From G963664835 sp963664835 (GTDB lineage: Bacteria; Chloroflexota; UBA6077; FW602-bin22; JBCLEL01), in the NCBI GenBank assembly GCA_963664835.2, contig CAXXUG010000020.1:186001-250000 (forward strand): a stretch of 64,000 bases of DNA. Direction: 5' to 3'. Made by a program: the position numbers and the translations under genes. Of this stretch, positions 52,358 through 62,177 are shown one piece after another; the first letter of the stretch is position 1; every line of letters begins with the position of its first letter. The notes beneath the pieces are model-generated. The model made no database searches, had not been told where the DNA came from, and worked only from the letters and a program-made list of their open reading frames with translations.

Positions 52358-54868
52358 TTGACTGAACGACTACAGATGTGTGCCGACTCGCCATTTATGC
52401 GACTGGCCGGAATTGGCGGACGCAGGTTGCTGATGGCTTGCGCCGTTGCATTGATCGCCGGTGTGCTGGCCCTGGTCGGATTGCGCACGGTTTGGGCGCA
52501 GGCGGAAGGGGACTGCCAGGTGATCGACCTTGGGACGCTGGGCGCTGGGGAAGAAAGCGAACTGCGGGCAGATGGACGATGGACGACCGAAGACTGCGAT
52601 TCGCGCTTTCGCGCCGGCAGCGATGCGCATACCTATCGCTTCAAAGTTGTTGATGGTGGCCGGATCAGGATCAACCTGAGCTCTGCTGATGGTGATTCGT
52701 ACCTTTATCTGCTGTCTGAAGATGGCGGCCGCATTACAGACAACGATGATACGGGCGACGCTCTTGATGCGCGGGTCGAGCGCGACTTGGCGCCGGGCGT
52801 ATATCTTGTCGAGGCCACTACGGTCGGCGGACGCGGACGTGGGCCGGCGGACTTCACGCTCTCGATCAGCCGGGTTTCGGGCTGCGAGTCGGTCCACCTT
52901 GGCACACTCGAGCAGGGCGCTGCCCTGACGGCATCTGGCACCTGGACGCTGGACACGTGCGGCTCACGCTTTGTCGCGGAACACCCTGCCTACGGCTACT
53001 CCTTTATCCTGCCACAGGACGGTCGCGTGCTTATCGACCTAGAATCGGAAAACGGCGATCCGGTCCTTTCACTGATCTCAGCGACTAGCGGGTTGATAAT
53101 GGCTAACGACGATGGTGGCGCGAGATTCAACTCACGCATCGAACGATACCTGCTAGCAGGAACCTACTTGATTGAGGCTACCACCTATTCTGAGCGCGAC
53201 CGGCAACCCTCAATGGCTGATTTCACCCTAACGGTCCAACTGGTGGACGAGAAGAAGGCACAGAGTAGCTTCCAGCTCAAGATCGAGGCAATACATACGC
53301 CCGAATACGTGGTTGCGGGCGAACCGTTCCCCGTTCACTACCGGACCGGAAATCCGGGCGGCGGTGACTTCAACTTGGAAGGTGGCAGCGCCTTGATATT
53401 CGTGTGGGCGCCACGCGCGTACGTGGATACTGGCTTTATCGGCGCATCAGAGGGGCTTTGGCAGGCCGGCGTGTCCTACCACACCGGAAAGGAGACGGCG
53501 AGCGCGATGAGTACTGAGACCGACGAACTGGAGCCTTTTTCGATCACGCTTAGGGGACCCGGTTCGTCGTGGGTGTTCGTCGCAATTGTCATATTCGACG
53601 AATCCAGGAAAGAGATCTGGCGTCATGGCAGCCGGCGGAACCTGATGGTGCTGAGCGGCAAGACGTTCGACCCGGTGGTGGTGGAAGTAGCCGGCGAGCA
53701 TTACGAAGTATCGGCGGTGGCCGACGCGGAAGGGGACGTGACGGTATCGGTGAGCTCGGTGGCTGATCCGGAATCGGAGATCGAAAGTACGGTGAGGGCG
53801 AAGGCAATCTACGCGGCAGGAGTGCGGAGGCACGTACTGGAAGGGATTTTCGAGAGGCCGTCGATCGCCGGGCTGTCGGCATCGGGGGCACCTGCGCCGG
53901 TGAGCGTAGAGAATCCGCGGTCCAGCACATTGCTCAGCTCGTTCGCGGCCAGGTACGCGCATGAAGCCATCACGGCAGGGCTAACGGATGCGCTGGCAGC
54001 CGGCGAGGCGATCAATCCGACCGCGGTGGAAGAGTTGGTGCTGGTCACCGCTTCAAAGGCATCGTGGGAGTACACCTGGTTGGCCCGGTCGTGGGAAACA
54101 CTACAACTGGAGGTTGCCGGCGGCAAGGCGTTGACATTCGAGGAGGCGTTTGCCCTGCACGCCCAGATCGCCTACGCAGAGAGGATCATCTCGCCAGCGA
54201 TAACAGCCGGCGAAATCGTGGAAGCTGCGCGGGCGGCCGAGGCGAGCTGGGATGATCCCGAGGTTGACGGCATGATAGGTAAGCTCGCAGACGGGGTGTC
54301 GTGTGGCGGCGGAGCCTCGGTGTTACGCGACGCCCTCGAGGCGGCCGGCGTGGTGGAGGTTGAACGATTCAGCTTGCTGGACGCGGAGCTGCGCGCGGCA
54401 CTGCCAGTCTACGGTCCGGCTACTGACGCGGCGCTCTGCGCGGCGGAGGGCGCAGACGCGGCGAATACACGGTTCCTACGGAGTCTATCGATCGCGGGCA
54501 ACGAGGAGCTTCGAGAGAGGTTCGTCCACGAGCCGGCGCACCGGCTGCGGATCCTAGCCCGGCTGGTCGAAAATGGCCGGATTGAGCTTGGAGTGGAGTT
54601 GGCCGACGGCGAACAGATCCTGCCGACGATACGCCACTTGCCGGCGGGGGTCGCGGTCGATGAATGGCAGGTTAGCAGCGACGTGGAGGTGGGGGATGAC
54701 CCGATTGGCAAGATCCGGGTGCGGCGGTTGGCGGATGGGCGAGTCGAACTAGGCTTCCAGACAATCGACGGAGAAGTAGTCTTGCCGGACGTTCGCTATC
54801 TGTCGGTGGACCTGCCGGCCGGCGTGTGGCTGCGCAGTGGAGAGATCGAGGCGCCGGCGGCGCCGTAG
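52358..54868 (+). CDS. large exported protein with two PPC domains
   Basis: 836 residues from TTG 52358 (GAGGAGA 8 bp upstream). Signal helix at ~24-47. Two pre-peptidase C-terminal (PPC) beta domains follow: ~53-170 (YRFKVVDGGRIRINLSSADG, YLYLLSEDGGRITDNDDTGD) and ~175-290 (ILPQDGRVLIDLESENGDPV, SATSGLIMANDDGG). The remainder is a beta-rich region and a helical C-terminal part ending with two DGR(I/V)ELG(V/F)... repeats. It is probably attached to or shed from the cell surface. No protease triad was seen. Function unknown. Confidence 0.75.
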   Translation: MTERLQMCADSPFMRLAGIGGRRLLMACAVALIAGVLALVGLRTVWAQAEGDCQVIDLGTLGAGEESELRADGRWTTEDCDSRFRAGSDAHTYRFKVVDGGRIRINLSSADGDSYLYLLSEDGGRITDNDDTGDALDARVERDLAPGVYLVEATTVGGRGRGPADFTLSISRVSGCESVHLGTLEQGAALTASGTWTLDTCGSRFVAEHPAYGYSFILPQDGRVLIDLESENGDPVLSLISATSGLIMANDDGGARFNSRIERYLLAGTYLIEATTYSERDRQPSMADFTLTVQLVDEKKAQSSFQLKIEAIHTPEYVVAGEPFPVHYRTGNPGGGDFNLEGGSALIFVWAPRAYVDTGFIGASEGLWQAGVSYHTGKETASAMSTETDELEPFSITLRGPGSSWVFVAIVIFDESRKEIWRHGSRRNLMVLSGKTFDPVVVEVAGEHYEVSAVADAEGDVTVSVSSVADPESEIESTVRAKAIYAAGVRRHVLEGIFERPSIAGLSASGAPAPVSVENPRSSTLLSSFAARYAHEAITAGLTDALAAGEAINPTAVEELVLVTASKASWEYTWLARSWETLQLEVAGGKALTFEEAFALHAQIAYAERIISPAITAGEIVEAARAAEASWDDPEVDGMIGKLADGVSCGGGASVLRDALEAAGVVEVERFSLLDAELRAALPVYGPATDAALCAAEGADAANTRFLRSLSIAGNEELRERFVHEPAHRLRILARLVENGRIELGVELADGEQILPTIRHLPAGVAVDEWQVSSDVEVGDDPIGKIRVRRLADGRVELGFQTIDGEVVLPDVRYLSVDLPAGVWLRSGEIEAPAAP

Positions 54869-55008
54869 CTGGAGTAATCGGTAGGGTGGTCGGAGTCGTC
54901 AACCTACGAGCCGACGGTGACTTTCGCGTCGTAGATTAGAGACGACTGCCACGTCGATTGGGTAACTGCCGACTGCTGCCGGCAGGCGAGTGGTTGATCT
55001 CCGTCCTC

Positions 55009-55318
55009 TTAGTATGGCTGATTGGTTGCGGCGCCGACGTTGCCTGAATCAGGCCGGCGAGTCCAGGCTTTCTGGCTGCCGGGTGGGCGTAGGGTGAGTT
55101 CGTTGATGCCCGTGTACATACGGATGCCAAGCACGATCAACCAAGCAATCGTGACTTTCGGATAGTACCTGGAGCCCTCGTACAACACCTGAAGGTATAG
55201 GTAGTGGGCGTGCCCGGATAAGATCGACGATGAGCCCAAAGAGCATATAGGCAGCGACGAAATGCTCGCCCGACACCCCCACAATTCTCACTCCCTTATG
55301 TGGCCTTAGCAAGGCCAC
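55009..55318 (-). pseudogene. possible small membrane protein broken by a frameshift
   Basis: In one frame HFVAAYMLFGLIVDLIRA and in the next YLYLQVLYEGSRYYPKVTIA followed by WLIVLGIRMYTGINEL together would give a small two-helix protein. The remaining 54869-55418 interval holds only a TGGCCTTAGCAAGGCCA palindrome (55300-55317). Confidence 0.3.
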
Positions 55319-55418
55319 GGGTGATTTCCGCGATCAGGGGATTGCGCCGCATCCCCCATACGTGGCTGGAATCCAGGGGAATGGGAAACCCCGTAGTGGC
55401 AACTGACATCCTTACCTG

Positions 55419-56072
55419 CTAGGGTACCTGCTCCGGCCCCTTGTCGAGGTGGGCATTGTAGAAACGCAACAATCGGTCCTGGTCGAACTCATCCATCTCC
55501 AGGACCCACCCCCAGGCCAACGCCGTGAGCGCGTTCTGCAGCTTCGAGTAGGGCGACGTGAGCAGCTTCACGTTTCCGAATCTGCTTGGAGGAAGAATCT
55601 GGTACAGGTCGGCCAAGGAACTCTCAATCTCCAGGCACTGCTCGTCGCACCGGTAGAGAACGACGATGCCGCCGTGCTCGAGATTGTGAACGAAGTGGCC
55701 CTCCGGCACCTCTTCCGTGTACAAGCCCCAATGGTACGGCGCGGCGTAGTGCGGCCCCGAGCTCGGCGGGTAGTTCTGGTATTCGATCACCGTGCCCTGC
55801 TCGACGTGGGCCGCTCCCTCGCTCGGCACCTGCCGGCCGACGTCGCCTTCGCTCGCTTGCTGAAAGATCAGCAGTCCAATAATGGCAGCGATACCCACCG
55901 CCACCAGCGCGATTATTACCAGCGTGACCGTGTCCAGGCCGGCCACGACACCGCGCCCTGTCTGCTGGCGCCGGCCGGAGGGCCGCTGGCGCTCTCGATT
56001 CGCCCGACGCCTCGCTTCCTGGGACGGTGATGGGCTATTGGCTCTCGTTCGCCTACGGGATTTTCGTGCCAT
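55419..56072 (-). CDS. DUF3105 membrane-anchored protein
   Basis: 217 residues: a basic N-terminus, one membrane helix (~50-70), then the DUF3105 domain with PPSSGPHYAAPYHWGLYTEE, VHNLEHGGIVVLY and KLLTSPYSKL. The conserved His and Glu residues suggest metal binding. The function is unknown; here it heads downstream of a copper gene cluster on the same strand. Confidence 0.82.
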   Translation of the reverse strand: MARKSRRRTRANSPSPSQEARRRANRERQRPSGRRQQTGRGVVAGLDTVTLVIIALVAVGIAAIIGLLIFQQASEGDVGRQVPSEGAAHVEQGTVIEYQNYPPSSGPHYAAPYHWGLYTEEVPEGHFVHNLEHGGIVVLYRCDEQCLEIESSLADLYQILPPSRFGNVKLLTSPYSKLQNALTALAWGWVLEMDEFDQDRLLRFYNAHLDKGPEQVP

Positions 56073-56099
56073 TCTGCTGTGAGCGTACCCTGGATTGGT

Positions 56100-58421
56100 T
56101 TATGGTCGCCGGCTCTCCGATCCAGCACCGGCAACGGGCGGAAATGCATCGACGATGAAGTTTAGCACGTGCCAACGCTCCTCATCGCTCAACGACTCCT
56201 CGAAAGCCGGCATCGCCGTACCCTGAACTCCCCTGCTGATGAACTGGTAAAGAACGCTCTCCGTATGGTCGGCGGTATGCTCGCGTAAGTCGACCGGCCT
56301 CGGACTCAAGCTGTCGGCCAACGGGCCGTCGCCGCGCCCTTCCTCGCCGTGGCAAACTACGCAGTTCTGCTCGAAGATGACTCTGCCCGCCGCTATCGAG
56401 CTGGCTTGGTTCCGAAACGGATTCTCCAGCGGAGGCGGCCGGTTCAACTCGGCCGCCGTCGTCGTAAAGATCAGATACGCGCCTACGATCAACGCCAGCT
56501 GGCTGCCCAAAGCTGGTATGACCCTCGCCATCCGAGAAGCGCCTATCCGGGACAGCCTCATCCACAGCAACGCCAGCAGGGCGCCCACGATGAAGACCTC
56601 GAGCCCCAGCAAAGCGGTCGTGTTTTCCCTGAGCCGGTCGAATAGCGTGGGCTGGCCGACAAACGTAGCCGGCCCAGCTCCCATCGTTAGCAACGGATAC
56701 GCCACCCGGCGCTCGTCGCCGCTCTCAAGCCGGATCGCCGCGACGATCTCCCAGCCGCCGGCCAGGCTGAGCTGGCTGCTGTCCGCCCGGAACGATGCGT
56801 TTCCTATTGGTTCCAGTACAACCTCCGCCTCCCCCAAGTTCTGGTCCAGGTAGCGAGTCAGCAGGCGCACACGGTTAACCTCGTAGAGTGGGTTGCCCCA
56901 TGAGTCCCTGACCTCCACCTCCATCAGGTTCCGTCCCACTTGGCCGGGCCTGATCGTCAATCGCGCCTCACCCTCGTCGAACCACTCCGAGTGACGCGCG
57001 CTGTCCTCCTCGCTGACGCTGTTCAGTACCGCCGCCGGCACGCTCGCGGTGAGAAGCCCGGTCACCAGGAAAATCGCCGCAATCACCCCGGATTCAGCCC
57101 AGGTAACCCGCCGGACCCACCTGAACGGCGCCGCGCTTGCCCGGCGGGAGGAGGCTGTCCGGGCCAGGGCCGGCTTGAGCCTTAATAGATTGATCGCACC
57201 CAGCGTCAAAGCTATTACGACCAGCGCGATCTTCAGCATCAGCGCCCGACCATGGTCGGTGGCGACTAGGCCCTGGAAACTGCCCACGTGGATCACGGCG
57301 CCATATATGCCAGTAACCACCAATAGGGCAACCGAAACCAATGCCAAGTTGGAGAAACGATTGACGATGGTGGAGATCGTCCGTGAAAGCTCCCGTCCCT
57401 TTGGCTGACGCCCCAGTACGGCCAGCGTTCCGGCCAGCATCGGTAGCCCGCCGGCCCAGACTGCCACGCCGAGCAGGTGTAGCCAGTCCATCAGCACTGG
57501 CAGACTGAGCACTGGACCCATCGCCGCGCTGTGGCTATTCAGCGTCGTCGCGAACAGCGCGCCGGCCCCAAGTGTCGCTCCCACTATTCCCCGCCAGCCC
57601 GCCAAAACCGCGGGATTTCGCAAGCTACTCTCCCAGACCAGGACCAGCAGAGCGACCCCCAAAACCAGCCTCGCTACCGAGACCGAGCCGTATCGAATTC
57701 CAGCCAGTGCCGCCACCGACTCGAGTAGCGCCGGCAGGTCGGTCGCCTCGCTCACACTTGACGCCTGTATCAGGTATGCCAGGGCCAAGGCGACCACCAG
57801 CACGACCGCAACCCACCGCGTCGACAGCGAGAGTACCTTCATGGGTTCTCGCAGACGTGTGGACCAAATCCGGCTGGCGAAAATCGGCCTGACCACCAGC
57901 CCGAAAAAGGCGAAGTAGCCGGCCGTCACCGACAGAGTCAGAAACGTCACCCACCGCAGCGCCACCTCAATCGGCGAGACTTGGTACTCCTCGACTTCCA
58001 CCGATTCGGTGGCTGCGGGCAATGCCTCAACCGACGCTGGGTCGCCAATCGCGAATGGCAGTGCCCCACTCGTGACGTGCCCATCCACTCGCGACAGCGC
58101 CCGCCAGATTATCGTGTAGGTCCCCTCCGGCAGCTCATCCAGTTCGACCGACATGACCGTCGGATCGGCCGGATCCACCTGGGTATCCCCCAGGTGGACC
58201 TCATTTGCGGCCGCGTCCAGTACCTGGATTCTCGAAAAATCAGCCTCGAGCGCCTCGGTAAGGTAAAGAGTCACTCGCTCCGGCGGTGTCTCTATCACCG
58301 CGTCGGCCGGTGGGTCGCTGTAATCGATCACGGCGTGAGCCCCGGCCGGCCGGCCGACTGCCAGGACCAGTGACAAACCCAAGATCGCGGCCGGCAGCAA
58401 GCGAGTTGAGAACCAACTCAA
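56100..58421 (-). CDS. CopC-CopD-cytochrome c fusion, copper uptake/handling
   Basis: 773 residues. Signal peptide, then CopC domain (HAVIDYSDPPADAVIETPPE: the N-terminal His after cleavage is a copper ligand; SRVDGHVTSGALPFAIG a second His block). Residues ~155-450 hold eight or so membrane helices of CopD type. A soluble part follows, then a membrane helix and a C-terminal cytochrome c domain with NCVVCHGEEGRGDGPLADSL (heme) and a Met in GTAMPAFEESLSDEE. The three parts together suggest copper import coupled to periplasmic redox chemistry. 27 bp upstream of DUF3105. Confidence 0.87.
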   Translation of the reverse strand: MSWFSTRLLPAAILGLSLVLAVGRPAGAHAVIDYSDPPADAVIETPPERVTLYLTEALEADFSRIQVLDAAANEVHLGDTQVDPADPTVMSVELDELPEGTYTIIWRALSRVDGHVTSGALPFAIGDPASVEALPAATESVEVEEYQVSPIEVALRWVTFLTLSVTAGYFAFFGLVVRPIFASRIWSTRLREPMKVLSLSTRWVAVVLVVALALAYLIQASSVSEATDLPALLESVAALAGIRYGSVSVARLVLGVALLVLVWESSLRNPAVLAGWRGIVGATLGAGALFATTLNSHSAAMGPVLSLPVLMDWLHLLGVAVWAGGLPMLAGTLAVLGRQPKGRELSRTISTIVNRFSNLALVSVALLVVTGIYGAVIHVGSFQGLVATDHGRALMLKIALVVIALTLGAINLLRLKPALARTASSRRASAAPFRWVRRVTWAESGVIAAIFLVTGLLTASVPAAVLNSVSEEDSARHSEWFDEGEARLTIRPGQVGRNLMEVEVRDSWGNPLYEVNRVRLLTRYLDQNLGEAEVVLEPIGNASFRADSSQLSLAGGWEIVAAIRLESGDERRVAYPLLTMGAGPATFVGQPTLFDRLRENTTALLGLEVFIVGALLALLWMRLSRIGASRMARVIPALGSQLALIVGAYLIFTTTAAELNRPPPLENPFRNQASSIAAGRVIFEQNCVVCHGEEGRGDGPLADSLSPRPVDLREHTADHTESVLYQFISRGVQGTAMPAFEESLSDEERWHVLNFIVDAFPPVAGAGSESRRP

Positions 58422-58457
58422 GCGCTCTTGCAGATTACGAATCGAAGATTCCCCCGC

Positions 58458-59102
58458 TCAGGACCGGCGTCGGCGGAGCGCCACCAGGCCCGATAGGGTG
58501 CCAACGGCGCCCAACGCTATCCCGATCAGCCCAAAGATCGCAGCCCGGTTGGCGGACTGACTCGCTTCATCCAAACGGACCTGAAACTCCGCCGGCGATA
58601 ATCGCGGCTTGGGAAACGCCAGTTTCTCCCTCTCTTCCACGTCGTTGAAGCGGCCCGGGCCCGACTCGAACTCCTCGTCGATCAGCGCACCCTCGATCGT
58701 GCCTCTGAACCGGAACGCGTAAGTCCCGGCCGCAGTTGGAATGAACTGCGCTACATACACCCCCGGCTCGCCAAACAAGGGCCTCAGGCTGAACTCCCTT
58801 CTCTCCGAGCCGTACGACACCTGTACGGTCAGAGTATCGCCAAGACCCTCTACCGGTACCGGCCCGGGCCCGGTATCGTGAGCGTGTCCGTCCTCCTCAT
58901 CCTCCATTTCTTCGCCGTGTGGCGCAGCTTTCGTAACAAGCAAGTAAACGCCATTGGGCTCATCGATCAGCGCCGGCTCCACCCAGAAGCCGACCACCAT
59001 GTTGTATTCACCGACCTCCCGCCCCTCGTGGGCCAACGCCGGTGCCGGCGCCAGATTCGCCAGCACCAGCGCAGCGGCAAATACCACTACAACTACTCTC
59101 AT
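58458..59102 (-). CDS. exported copper-cluster protein with C-terminal membrane anchor
   Basis: About 214 residues from ATG 59102, chosen because it begins the signal peptide (MRVVVVVFAAALVLANLAP, cleaved after ALA). The mature protein starts with HEG, has an acidic, His-containing loop (EEMEDEEDGHAHDTGP), then a beta domain with AQFIPTAAGTYAFRFRGTI like YtkA/FixH-type modules, and ends with a membrane helix (~residues 183-208). A role in copper or cytochrome assembly is inferred from position only. A longer start at 59144 or 59177 is possible. Confidence 0.68.
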   Translation of the reverse strand: MRVVVVVFAAALVLANLAPAPALAHEGREVGEYNMVVGFWVEPALIDEPNGVYLLVTKAAPHGEEMEDEEDGHAHDTGPGPVPVEGLGDTLTVQVSYGSERREFSLRPLFGEPGVYVAQFIPTAAGTYAFRFRGTIEGALIDEEFESGPGRFNDVEEREKLAFPKPRLSPAEFQVRLDEASQSANRAAIFGLIGIALGAVGTLSGLVALRRRRS

Positions 59103-59190
59103 AGGAGTAAATATCCTCGTTACTTGTTCGAGTTTGACTGTCATAGGGGCAGGATGTGTCGTCAGGAGATGCGACACTCTGCCCCTGTAA

Positions 59191-59643
59191 TCACGCGATG
59201 TAACGAGGGGGTGGATCGATACCGGGCCCCGCCCAAGCCGTTGGCACGGTTTCTGGTGCCGGAACGTGGCCGGCCGGCCTGGCGGCCAGTGCCGGGTTGA
59301 GGATCGGAAAGACGAGTGCGGTGTCTGGAATCTGCCGTACCGTCACCAGGTCGGCGCTCGCCTCCGGCGATGACATCGTCGAACGCGAGTTGCCCCGGTG
59401 TTCGGTCCCAGCGGACATCATGGAAATGTTCATGCTCAAACCGTATACGTAGAAGGCCATGCGCGCTGGCAGGAGGATAGTCTGCTCTCCTCCCACGAGA
59501 TGGTGTTCGTGCACATGGTCGTGATCGGCATGCTGGATAACGTGCAACAGGACAGTTGCGCCGTGGTGGCAACTCAGCGGCGTGGACAGCGATAGCCACG
59601 ACACCATCAGCGTAATAGCCGGTATCAGTATCGCCTGTCTCAT
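59191..59643 (-). CDS. small exported His-rich protein
   Basis: 150 residues from ATG 59643. A hydrophobic N-terminal helix is followed by LSCHHGATVLLHVIQHADHD then HVHEHH, a dense set of His residues likely to bind metal. No family is recognised. It is the most upstream gene of the leftward copper run; IS copy 2 is inserted 117 bp upstream and may separate it from its promoter. Confidence 0.55.
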   Translation of the reverse strand: MRQAILIPAITLMVSWLSLSTPLSCHHGATVLLHVIQHADHDHVHEHHLVGGEQTILLPARMAFYVYGLSMNISMMSAGTEHRGNSRSTMSSPEASADLVTVRQIPDTALVFPILNPALAARPAGHVPAPETVPTAWAGPGIDPPPRYIA

Positions 59644-59753
59644 CGAGTCGCTCTCGGTCCTGGATTCAAGGCCCGCTTCCACCGCCCTCAACACCTGGCC
59701 CCATTGAACATAGGCTACAGCAACTCGTTGCGACATGGTACGAAAATGACGAT

Positions 59754-59760
59754 TTCGGTC
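59754..59760. repeat. target-site duplication of IS copy 2 (TTCGGTC), left
   Basis: TTCGGTC precedes the left end at 59761 and is repeated exactly at 61379-61385 after the right end. Confidence 0.9.
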
Positions 59761-61378
59761 TGTTGATGGCCAGCATAAACGTCCCTCACTAACTGGCCAG
59801 CAAGAATGTCACATTATGGAGAATGTGACATTGAACCAGAGAGAGCAGGCAAGGCTTCAGGTACTCAACAGCTTATTGGCAGAGCATATGACTCTGGACC
59901 AAGCGGCGACTCTGATGGGAGTGAGCACGCGCCACACCAGGCGCATCCTGGCGGCGTACAGGGAGGAGGGCGCAGCCGCACTCGCTCACGGACATCGTGG
60001 ACGCCGAGCACCCAACCTGACATCGGAGGCGACAAGGGCGGAGGTACTGCGCCTTGCTCAGACCCGGTACCCGAAGACGAACCACACTCACCTGAGCGAG
60101 TTACTCAGGGAGCGCGAAGGCATAGATATAGGCAGAACTACGCTGCGGCGCATACTGGTTGGAGCCGGCCTGAAGAGCCCGCGTCGGCGCCGGCCACCGC
60201 GACACCGTGTCCGCCGGCAGCGGATGCCGCGCAAGGGCATGCTGATACAGATCGACGGCAGCCATCACCGATGGTTGGGAGAGGATGGTTCGGCCTTCGC
60301 GCTGCTGCTGGCGGTGGACGACGCCACGGGCATCGTGGTTAATGCCCTGTTCTGCGAGCAGGAGAACACCCGCGACTACTTCCGCCTGATGAGGGGTCTG
60401 ATACAGCGCTACGGAATACCCATTGCCCTCTACACCGACCGACACTCCGTGTTCAAGAATGTGTCCGGGGCCGGGCTCGTCGGTGCACCGACGCAGTTCA
60501 GCCGCGCGATGGACGAGTTGGGAATACAGATGGTGTTCGCGCTGTCACCTCAGGCGAAGGGCAGAGTGGAGCGGACTGCCGGAACCCTCCAGGACAGGCT
60601 GGTGGCAGAGCTTCGGCTTGCAGGCGCAACCACCATCGAGGAGGCCAACGTCGTGCTGAAGGACTTCCTTGTCCGCTTCAACGCTCGCTTCGGAGTGCCG
60701 GCGCAGCACCCTGAGGCTGCCTACCGCCCGTTGGGATCGGGAGTGTGCATCGATACGGTGCTCTGCTTCAAACACAACCGCAGAGTGGCCAGGGACAACA
60801 CGGTGAAGTATCGCTGGCGCACGCTTCAGCTGCTGCCAGGTATGGAACGACCCAGCTACGCCGGAACGGTGGTTGAGGTCTTGGAAGGCTTGGATGGCCA
60901 ACTGGCTGTCCGTTACCAGGGAGCGATAATCCCTAGCCAGGAGGCGCCACCCCGCCCAGGCATACTCAGAAGATTCAACGGCTCTTCCTCGCCCGGGCTG
61001 CCCCCACATCACGGTCTCAACGGACTGGGCAGGCGCTGGGAGGCGACCCTGGCAGGACTCGACGCCGGGATCGACACGGTAGAAGCAAACGGTGCAATCA
61101 GAGTCCGCAAAGCCGTTGCCATGCGACATAGGAAGCCCACCCCACTCCAGAAAGCAAGGTGGAACGCTGTGCAGAAGGCGAAGCGCGGGGGATTGTCGAT
61201 TCGAGCTGTCGCCAGGGAAGTGGGCATCCACCGGGACACGGCGAAGAAGTACATGGAGGCTGAGAGTCCGCCCATGAAGCGCTCCGCGTTGAAGAGGGGA
61301 TGATCTGATACCATCACTAGCAGTACGGGTGACATTTATGCTGGCCACTTGGGCGGACATTTTCGCTGGCCATCGACA
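59761..61378 (+). mobile_element. insertion sequence copy 2, ISNCY/IS1202-like, 1618 bp
   Basis: Same TGT(T/C)GATGGCCAGC ends and internal TGGCCAGC repeats as copy 1, in the opposite orientation. The 7-bp target duplication TTCGGTC differs from that of copy 1. It is inserted between the His-rich protein gene and sco1, splitting a cluster whose genes all point left. Confidence 0.93.
59816..61303 (+). CDS. DDE transposase, ISNCY/IS1202-like (copy 2)
   Basis: 495 residues, nearly identical to the copy at 8398-9885: D147, D208, E252 and both helix-turn-helix regions are unchanged. Isolated differences exist (for example Thr for Ser at residue 73), and there is a cluster at residues 392-400 (SSPGLPPHHG here, SSHELPPYRG there) with seven base differences in about 22 positions. 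Confidence 0.93.
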   Translation: MENVTLNQREQARLQVLNSLLAEHMTLDQAATLMGVSTRHTRRILAAYREEGAAALAHGHRGRRAPNLTSEATRAEVLRLAQTRYPKTNHTHLSELLREREGIDIGRTTLRRILVGAGLKSPRRRRPPRHRVRRQRMPRKGMLIQIDGSHHRWLGEDGSAFALLLAVDDATGIVVNALFCEQENTRDYFRLMRGLIQRYGIPIALYTDRHSVFKNVSGAGLVGAPTQFSRAMDELGIQMVFALSPQAKGRVERTAGTLQDRLVAELRLAGATTIEEANVVLKDFLVRFNARFGVPAQHPEAAYRPLGSGVCIDTVLCFKHNRRVARDNTVKYRWRTLQLLPGMERPSYAGTVVEVLEGLDGQLAVRYQGAIIPSQEAPPRPGILRRFNGSSSPGLPPHHGLNGLGRRWEATLAGLDAGIDTVEANGAIRVRKAVAMRHRKPTPLQKARWNAVQKAKRGGLSIRAVAREVGIHRDTAKKYMEAESPPMKRSALKRG

Positions 61379-61414
61379 TTCGGTCCCCCACTATCGTCAT
61401 GCCAGCCCCCATTT

Positions 61415-61451
61415 TGTCATTCCGGCGAAGGCCGGAATCCAGAGGGGGCAG
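61415..61451. repeat. dispersed GGCCGGAATCC inverted repeat, reverse orientation
   Basis: GTCATTCCGGCGAAGGCCGG followed by AATCCAGAGGGG is the reverse complement of the TGGATTCCGG repeat seen at 6170, 29430 and 33049. Confidence 0.6.
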
Positions 61452-61517
61452 AGACGGGATTGTCGCGCTGAGGATTGTTCTCAACTTGGGGATCGGCCGG
61501 CACCAGCGCCTGCGACC

Positions 61518-62177
61518 CTACAACAACTCCCGGATCCGGCTGACCAACATCTCGGTGATGTTCGCCGTCCCCGGCGGCAGCTCGCCCTGCCCGTATGGAA
61601 CCAGCGGAGTGGAGATGTACCAACGCTGGCGTCCTTCTCGATCGATCAGAAACAGCCCGTCCGTGTGCACGAGCTGTCGCCCGGGAGAGGCGTCCGCGAA
61701 GATATAGTAGTCCGCCCAAACTGGCTCCAACTCCTCCGGAGTGCCGGTCAGGAAATGCCAGTTCGTCAAATCGCCAAGCAGCCACCGTTCCGTCGCTTCC
61801 GCCACGTCGCCCACCGTGGTGGCCTTCGCGTTCACGTTAACCGCCATGAACACAACCTGCTCGGCATCTCTTCCAAGTGTCCGGTCAACCTCGCGCAGAT
61901 ACAGCGAAACCATCGGACATACATCCACGCACTTGCTGTCGAAGAATGTCAGCACGACAACCTTGCCCCGCAGTTCCGACAGGCCTACCCGGTTTCCAGA
62001 GTGGTCCTGCAGGCTGAAGTCCGGCGAGGGTCCATTCAGCTTCGTTCCCCGGTAGGCATGTATGTCCTGCGGAGGCTGCGGGCGTGTCCAAACAAGGTAC
62101 CCTGCCAACCCCAAAACCAGGGCCGCGGACAGGGCCAACCACCTGGTCTCCCGCCTGAAAAACAGTTCGCTGGTCAT
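61518..62177 (-). CDS. SCO1/SenC-family copper chaperone
   Basis: 219 residues. One N-terminal membrane anchor (~15-32), then a thioredoxin-like domain with LTFFDSKCVDVCPMVSLYL (two copper-binding cysteines in CxxxC spacing) and the copper His in VHTDGLFLIDREGR. SCO proteins deliver copper to the CuA site of cytochrome c oxidase. It overlaps the upstream methyltransferase gene by 4 bp. Confidence 0.9.
   Translation of the reverse strand: MTSELFFRRETRWLALSAALVLGLAGYLVWTRPQPPQDIHAYRGTKLNGPSPDFSLQDHSGNRVGLSELRGKVVVLTFFDSKCVDVCPMVSLYLREVDRTLGRDAEQVVFMAVNVNAKATTVGDVAEATERWLLGDLTNWHFLTGTPEELEPVWADYYIFADASPGRQLVHTDGLFLIDREGRQRWYISTPLVPYGQGELPPGTANITEMLVSRIRELL

Noticed and set aside
59340..60000. 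Proteins read from the repeat containing CCGGAATCC or CCGGAACGAC
   Set aside because: Frames with SFRRRPESR or IPAKAGIQ text come from dispersed inverted repeats and occur at several intergenic sites.
8323..61378. A 53-kb composite transposon bounded by two inverted IS copies
   Set aside because: Each copy has its own intact 7-bp target duplication (CGAGTAA and TTCGGTC), so they inserted independently.
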